Shown: positions 58,540-64,000 of the stretch, in pieces | Layout: each line of letters opens with the position of its first letter | Position numbering within the stretch: the stretch's first letter is position 1 | Origin: Xanthoparmelia taractica | Taxonomy: Eukaryota > Ascomycota > Lecanoromycetes > Lecanorales > Parmeliaceae | Assembly (NCBI GenBank): GCA_033085395.1 | Contig: JANQBS010000002.1 | Coordinates: 1-64,000 of the forward strand | DNA length: 64,000 bases | Direction of reading: 5' to 3' | Notes under the pieces: model-generated | What the model saw: only the letters and a program-made list of their open reading frames with translations | The model's database searches: none | What the model was told of the DNA's origin: nothing | Program-made: the position numbers and the translations under genes

Positions 58540-60304
58540 TCAAGGAAGCTTGAACCCCCCAGGAACCAGCTTCTGAAACACAAGCTCGGGATCATACCTC
58601 CTCTGCACCTCCTTCAGCTTCCGCACATTCGCCGCGCCGTAATGCCCAATGACGTCCTGATCATAACTGGCATCGTTCATGAACTCGTACGGCAAGTAGC
58701 TCCCGTCGGCGTTCGTGACGTCCTCGATCCGCGCATGCATCCCGCGCGTGGCGTCATGCGCCGTCTCGTCGTCGCCGCCGCCGAACCAGTGGCCCGTATC
58801 GAGCACGAACCAAGTTTGGTTGACGCTCTCGAGGCCCAAGGGGTTGCCGCCGCGGGCTTCGCCTGCGAGGACGGCGCTGGCGGAAATGGGCTGCAGGCCT
58901 AGGGCTAGGGAGCCGGAGGTTAGCGATGCGATGGCTTGCAGCTCCGGCGCCGTCGTGACGATGGAGTTGATTTGGTTGTAGGAGGAGGCGCTGGGCTTGA
59001 AGCTCGTGGCGAACCAGTCCCATCTGTTCAGGTTGGGTTAGGTGTTAGCGCCAACGGGTCCAACTTTCGGGTAGGTAGGTACATGGCTTTCTACGCACCG
59101 AGGGATGGGGGGGACGATTTGGCCGCTCATCATCTGGGTGAGGGTTTGGATCTTGGTGGTGTCGTTTGTTGTGGGGATGGAGTAGAAGGGGTTGAAGGCG
59201 GGGGGCGATGCTTCGGGCTTGAGATAGACCATGTTCATGACTGCGCCGACGCTGGCGTTGGTGGTGAATGCTTGCATCATGAAGTTTGCGTATGGGTCTT
59301 TGTTTGGGTTGGACTGGTACTCGATAACGGCGGAGAAGAGCGCGGGCAGGTCGTCGAGCGTGTAGCTCTTGATGCCTCCCCACACTTGTTGGATTGGATA
59401 GGTAGAGAGAGTAAACGCGGTGACGATGCCTGGACAGGAGAAGTGTGAGGAGTATTTTGAATTTGTAAATGATCTCATGCTCACCAAAATTATTGCTCCC
59501 GCCCTTGAGTGCCCACCAAAGATCTGGATTTGACTGTGCATTGGCGTTTAGGGCCGATCCATTGGCAAGAACAACCTGGTTCTGTATTAGTGGTGTATTA
59601 TTGAGCTTTGATCAGGAAGAAAAACCTCAAAATTGACAACATTGTCGCACACTAGACCGTATAGATCGGAGAGATACGACAAGCCGCCTGTAAGATCAGC
59701 AAAACCTTTGGTCGTGAGACGAAATCAAACAGACTGACCTCCGAGGGCAAGACCTGCCACGCCGACGTCCAATACTCTTCCGCCCACAACAGTGACATTG
59801 TGCGAATCGAGCCGTCTATATACATCTCCCCACGTCTGCCCTGCACCAACTGTTGCTACATTATTTGCGGCATCGTAAGTCACGTTGTTGAACATGGACA
59901 TATCAATCAGGACTCCGTTATTGATATTTGCCGCGAGCGGAGAGGGCATATGTCCTCCTGAACGGATCGCAAAAGGCGTTCGACTCCTGGTGAGGATGCG
60001 AACCGCTTGTTGAAGTTTGGGTGTGTCCTGTGGCTGGACGATACAAGACGGTTTTGCCCATGCCGTTTGCGACCTGAAAGACTTGGTGTTAGGTTCACGA
60101 ACAGCATATGCAAGAGGAACCCTACCAGTTCTCAGTGCTCAGCGACAGATATCGTCCCTGACCGGGCAAGATGGTATTGTAGCCAAGGCTAGCCTGAAGC
60201 GCACGGCACGCCTCCAGAATCGAGTTGTCGACTGCAGCGAAGACTACAGTCCACAACAAGCACCAAAGCCCGAAGGAAGGCTGGAGTAATGTCAAAAAAG
60301 CCAT
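58540..60304 (-). CDS. Secreted FAD-linked oxidase (BBE family), copy B
   Basis: Six exons: 60304-60126, 60073-59739, 59687-59626, 59575-59485, 59429-59099, 59023-58540 (introns 50-75 bp), 493 aa. A signal peptide (MAFLTLLQPSFGLWCLLWTVVFA) is followed by SQTAWAKPSCIVQP, FAIRSGGHMPSP (FAD-binding His), GAGQTWGDVYRRL, GVAGLALGGG and LWWALKGGSNNFG. The BBE end is FMNDASYDQDVIGHYGAANVRKL. It is a relative of the oxidase at 52197-54142: five introns fall at equivalent positions and phases. The substrate region differs, so the two probably act on different intermediates or compounds. Confidence 0.9.
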
Positions 60305-60957
60305 GTACCTTAAAGTGTAGCACGTACGACGAAGGCCCTCTGGGCTTCAATCTAATTAAATACCTGATCTCTGGTACACGCGATCAGATGCTCCGGCGAC
60401 GTCCAATTTGTCGGGGCTCAGTGATGCTCCAGTGGATTGCACGCATTATCATGATTTGGTGTAGCTGCATGCCAGCTGCGCCTGGCAGGGGCGGCGAAGT
60501 ACTGAAATCCTGCAAGTAGAAAAATCTAGCATAATCACACTTAGTACCAAGTACCCTGCCTCATCCTTTTTCTCACTCAAAAAGTGCCTTAGTCGCGGGA
60601 TTTTTGGCTGTCGACATATACTTTACAGCATTGATAGGGTACGAGTGCGTATATTAGCGGAAGGCTAGGATATGAGATGCTTGAAGAGTATTAGTACCGT
60701 TGACCTAAAATAACGATACTTCTAATAGATCATGATTACTTTTAAAACGTTCCGCAACGGTGTCAGCACCTTAACACGCCCTCACATGATGTATATAACT
60801 ATATCGTCTCATTGGGGAACCCAGTTAGGGTGTTATGCATGCATTACTAAGTAAAGAATTTGGCTTAGCCCACTACAGATCCTAATTCCTACTTCCCCTC
60901 GTTCACTCTTCTCAATCCGCTCACCTCAGATAAACCATCCGTGCGTCAAGCCGGATC
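60305..60957. other. Divergent promoter region
   Basis: Shared 5' region of FAD oxidase B (minus) and the short-chain dehydrogenase (plus). AT-rich around 60690-60810. No operator recognised. Confidence 0.45.
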
Positions 60958-62024
60958 ATGGCAGGCACCATCATCATTACTGGAGCCAACGGCTCTCTTG
61001 CCATCCCGGCTGTTCAGCATCTTCTTGCCAACTACCCCAACTATGCCCTCGTGTTGACAGTCCGAAACACTTTAGACGCCGATGCTAATACGAAGAGATT
61101 ACGTGAGCTGCTCAAGCAGTATCCCGACGCCGACTCCTCCATCCGCGAGCTTGATCTCGCTAAGCTCTCAGCCGTGCACGACTTCGCAACTACCGTCGCC
61201 GCTGAGATAGACAATGGCAAACTTCCGCCCCTTGCCAGCATCATTTGCAATGCCTACTATTGGAACCTAGTTGGTCATGTAGAAACCACCGTAGACGGCT
61301 ACGAAAAGACCTTCCAGGTGAACTATCTCGCTCACGCAGCTCTAGTCCTTCGACTCCTGGGCAGCTTTGGACCCAACGGCGGCCGAGTGGTGCTCTTTTC
61401 CAGCGACGCTCACTGGCCAGGGAAGAATTCCCTCGAGAAGTACCCGCCCGCTATTCCAAATGACTTGCAACAGCTGGTGAAGCCAGCTGCGGACGACCCT
61501 CCCGACAATTTTGGACGGGGGTTCCAGAGATATGCGGTCTCCAAACTAGCTGCGGTCATGTGGATGTATGTGCTGAACCGTTACTTGGAGAAGGTATGTT
61601 CAACCGCCAGTCGTTGATGAAGTTCTACTAGAATCACAGCTAAATTATTTGGAAGGATCCGAAGCTAAGCAATATCACGGCCGTTGCGATCAATCCAGGC
61701 AACCTAAGCGACTCCCGCGCTCTTCGAACCAACACCCCTTGGATGCTCGTCATCATGTCCAGACTCGTCATCCAACCATTACGATTTCTGCTTCAGTTTA
61801 TGGATCCCACGATGCGCACTGCGGCCAACGCTGGTGTCGATGTTGCAGACCTCGCGACGAACAAGGCTCATCCTGCGGAGCGCGGCTACTTCACCCTTCT
61901 TAAGAAGGACGCCAGTGCGCCGGACAGTATGGACGAAAAGATGCAGCAGAAGCTGTGGGTGCAGACTATAGAGTGGGCTAAGATCACTCGCAAGGACACT
62001 GCGCTCACGGTGGCGTTTGAGTGA
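60958..62024 (+). CDS. Short-chain dehydrogenase/reductase
   Basis: Two exons, 60958-61593 and 61656-62024 (62 bp intron), 334 aa. The Rossmann entry is IIITGANGSLAIPAVQHLL, a variant of TGxxxGxG in which the last glycine is alanine. RELDLAKLSAVHDFA and the ICNAYYW strand follow, then VNYLAHAALVLRLL. The catalytic serine region VVLFSSDAHWPG and the YAVSKLA Tyr-Lys pair are intact. Exon 2 provides ITAVAINPGNLSDSRALR. The enzyme should use NAD(P)H to reduce a ketone or oxidise an alcohol. Position between FAD oxidase B and the cupin gene suggests a tailoring role. Confidence 0.9.
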
Positions 62025-62215
62025 TTAGTACGGCCTCGAGGAAGCTCGAGAGCTCGGTGGGATGGATGCTTGGAATATGGACTTCTGAGGACAGCTGTAA
62101 ATTATGCATGCTTAAAGGAACAACACGACTGCAACCCACAGCGACACCTTGCCTTATCAGGTCTAATTTGTACTAGTAAAACATTGTGTTTTCAGAGTAC
62201 CTGACCTTTGAGTGT

Positions 62216-63115
62216 TCACTCTGTCTTCGCACGATCCGCAAATCTCTTCTGGAAATATGATGTCTCCATCTTCTTACACGCCAACTCCCAGTCAGTGGTC
62301 CACTTCCTATAGTACGGCTGGTACTCCAACAGGGCCCCTAACCATCTCCCAAAGACAATTCCAACCGCCCTTGACAAGCTACGGCCAAACGGTACCCACC
62401 AAGGGACCGATAGATACGAACCTCCGGCGTCGAACATCTGCAACACGTCTCAGTCTACAAGTGCTACCACCGAAGAAGACAAGAAGGGCCCAAGAAGAAG
62501 GGCGGTAGCAGTAAGCACACTCACACACAAGACCTGAATCAGGTCCATCTTCGCACCCCTCATGACTATCTCATCCTGATATCCATACCAATTTTGGAAA
62601 AAGATCGTATCCAGCTTAAACACCTCTTCCGTCTCTCCTCCCGAGAGCAAAAACCTCGTTGTGGCTCCCCCATCTCCCTTCCCGGGCGGCGGCGGGTACA
62701 ACCGATGGTTCGCCCACGGCTCCACCCTGATCTCGCCGTCCTCGGGCCCCAGCACGCGTTCGCGGCCCTCGACCTCAACGCATAGTCGGCCCTGGAGCAC
62801 CGTCATGTACTCCTCCTGGTAGGGATGGAAATGCGCGGGCGGTTTCTGGGTGGAGAGGGAGATGAGTTGCGGGTGCTGGAGCTGGAAAGTCACTTCGAAG
62901 GCGAAGGCGCGGTGCGGATGGGGGGTGAGGCGGGTCTTTATTGCGCCGTCGAAGCTGGGGCGTAGAGATAGGGTCAGAAGAGTAGGCGGGATGTATGGTA
63001 AGTCGGAAGGGGGTTGTTGGTTCCAGGGTGGGGGCCCGCGGGGAGGGGGGTCCGCGGGGTGGTGCTTGGGTGGGGGGGATGGTTTGAGATGCGGGACACT
63101 GATGCGAGAAAGAGC
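62216..63115 (-). CDS. Cupin-domain protein (5' end unresolved)
   Basis: The last exon, 62437-62216, joins a main exon ending at 62534 (96 bp intron, weak GTCTTG donor, TTGCAG acceptor). The main exon stays open upstream to about 63115 without a clear start; residues near 62955-62900 read FDGAIKTRLTPHPHRAFAFE before TFQLQHPQLISLST. The cupin barrel has PPAHFHPYQEEYMTVLQGRL (HxH..E metal-type motif) and PWANHRLYPP (later His). After the barrel come KLDTIFFQNWYGYQDE and, in the last exon, SYLSVPWWVPFG. A first exon around 63200 or a downstream start is possible. Such cupins occur beside fungal biosynthetic genes and may act as isomerases or cyclases, but function is not known here. Confidence 0.75.
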
Positions 63116-64000
63116 ATATGGGAGGGGAAAGCCTTAGAACTTACGCGATTATGGGACAGGAAAGGTCTTGTGCAGGCGAGGTCGGGGACATTGTCCATGG
63201 AAAGAAGACAACGGTCTACCAAGATGGAAAGAGAGTGGATAGATCCATCAGGCATTCCATAGCCTTGACTGGGATTACTCTACCACTCGTGTCTAATCTC
63301 TCAGTTCCAAAAGCATAGCGCCCAGTTGTTGAAAGATACCTCTCCCTGATTCCAATCTTGTTCAATTGGGGCGGACCTAGGTCAGCTTCATGCCAGCAAG
63401 GGGGAAGTTGCCGTGTGCGGGGTAAGAAGTTATCGGGGCAAGAGAACCAGAGTAGTGAGGGTACTTTGTAGGGTTCTGTGATGCAAGAAACCGATTCTTC
63501 ATGTATTTCGTACAAAGTCATCTCCCTATTGGTTCTCATCATCGTATTTCAGCTCCTTCGACATTCTAGCGCACCAAATCCTGATCCTTTCGTGACGGCA
63601 GAATCGTCCTACTCACTGCCTTGCTGCTATAAGATTGATAACTCTGCCCACCATCCTGCGCTATGCAGCTTACTGCAGATACTTCGTATTACGTTATTAG
63701 AAACCCGCCCTGATCCTGCGCAGATCGACCCAATCATTCTGTGATAACGAAGGCATTCTTCTGGGGAGCTGATTCCTTCGTACTGTAGTTTATCACTCGG
63801 CGCCTTTTTCAGGGCCGCAGCATGCAAGAGAGTGGATAAGCAAGCCCCCGCCACTATCTCTTCACGCTCGAATTAGAACGCACTTATGCGTGGTACTCTA
63901 GTCTGCTCCGTGATGGCGCGTAGAAGGAAGTAGGTTCGGCCTCGTTTCATGAAGGATTGAAGAGGAGTGTCACTTGCATAAGTTACGTATTGAATTAGAA
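63116..64000. other. Window end without a supported gene
   Basis: May contain the first exon of the cupin gene (a GTAAGT donor lies near 63145 on the minus strand). Beyond 63300 only short motif-less ORFs are seen. Confidence 0.4.

Noticed and set aside
63478..63744. 88-codon ORF near the window end
   Set aside because: No family features or promoter context; composition alone explains the open frame.

Overview
The window is nuclear DNA of a filamentous ascomycete (Pezizomycotina). The gene families are fungal: a STAND/NACHT protein with a fungal N-terminal domain, a WSC-domain copper radical oxidase, DUF3605, a rhodopsin-like PTH11-type membrane protein, BBE-type FAD oxidases, and RTC1/WDR24. 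Introns are short (mostly 47-100 bp), GT-AG, and many carry a CTAAC or CTGAC branch-like site. The first 1.2 kb looks mutated by RIP (repeat-induced point mutation): very rich in TA, with CA and TG strongly reduced while CG persists. All exon structures were assembled by hand from reading frames and splice consensus, with no transcript data.

Layout. 1-9.6 kb is a decayed accessory region: an AT-rich relic, a STAND NLR whose ankyrin array ends at a new stop codon, a broken DUF7580-like gene and a broken alpha/beta hydrolase. 9.6-13.1 kb holds a secreted glyoxal/galactose-oxidase-like enzyme with four WSC domains (seven exons). 13.1-17 kb is mostly empty, with a minisatellite. 17-19.6 kb has two divergent related F-box/2EXR-like genes, one broken. 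20.3-27.7 kb has a DUF3605 gene, a DUF7514-like gene, an MFS sugar transporter and a protein with an internal duplication. 29.2-32.2 kb holds a small ORF, proline dehydrogenase and a GNAT acetyltransferase. 35.7-43.7 kb carries an HMT1-type vacuolar ABC transporter and the RTC1/SEA2 (WDR24) SEACAT subunit. 45.5-48.9 kb has a Lys/Glu-rich conserved fungal protein, a PNC1-type nicotinamidase and a metallo-beta-lactamase-fold protein. At 50 kb is a secreted protein whose predicted mature N-terminus is histidine, an LPMO-like candidate.

52.2-63.1 kb is the most suggestive segment. Two secreted FAD-linked (BBE) oxidases sharing five intron positions flank a UbiA-type aromatic prenyltransferase and a rhodopsin-like membrane protein, followed by a short-chain dehydrogenase and a cupin protein. 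This looks like a small tailoring cluster for a prenylated metabolite, but no polyketide synthase, NRPS or terpene cyclase lies inside the window, so pathway and product are inference.
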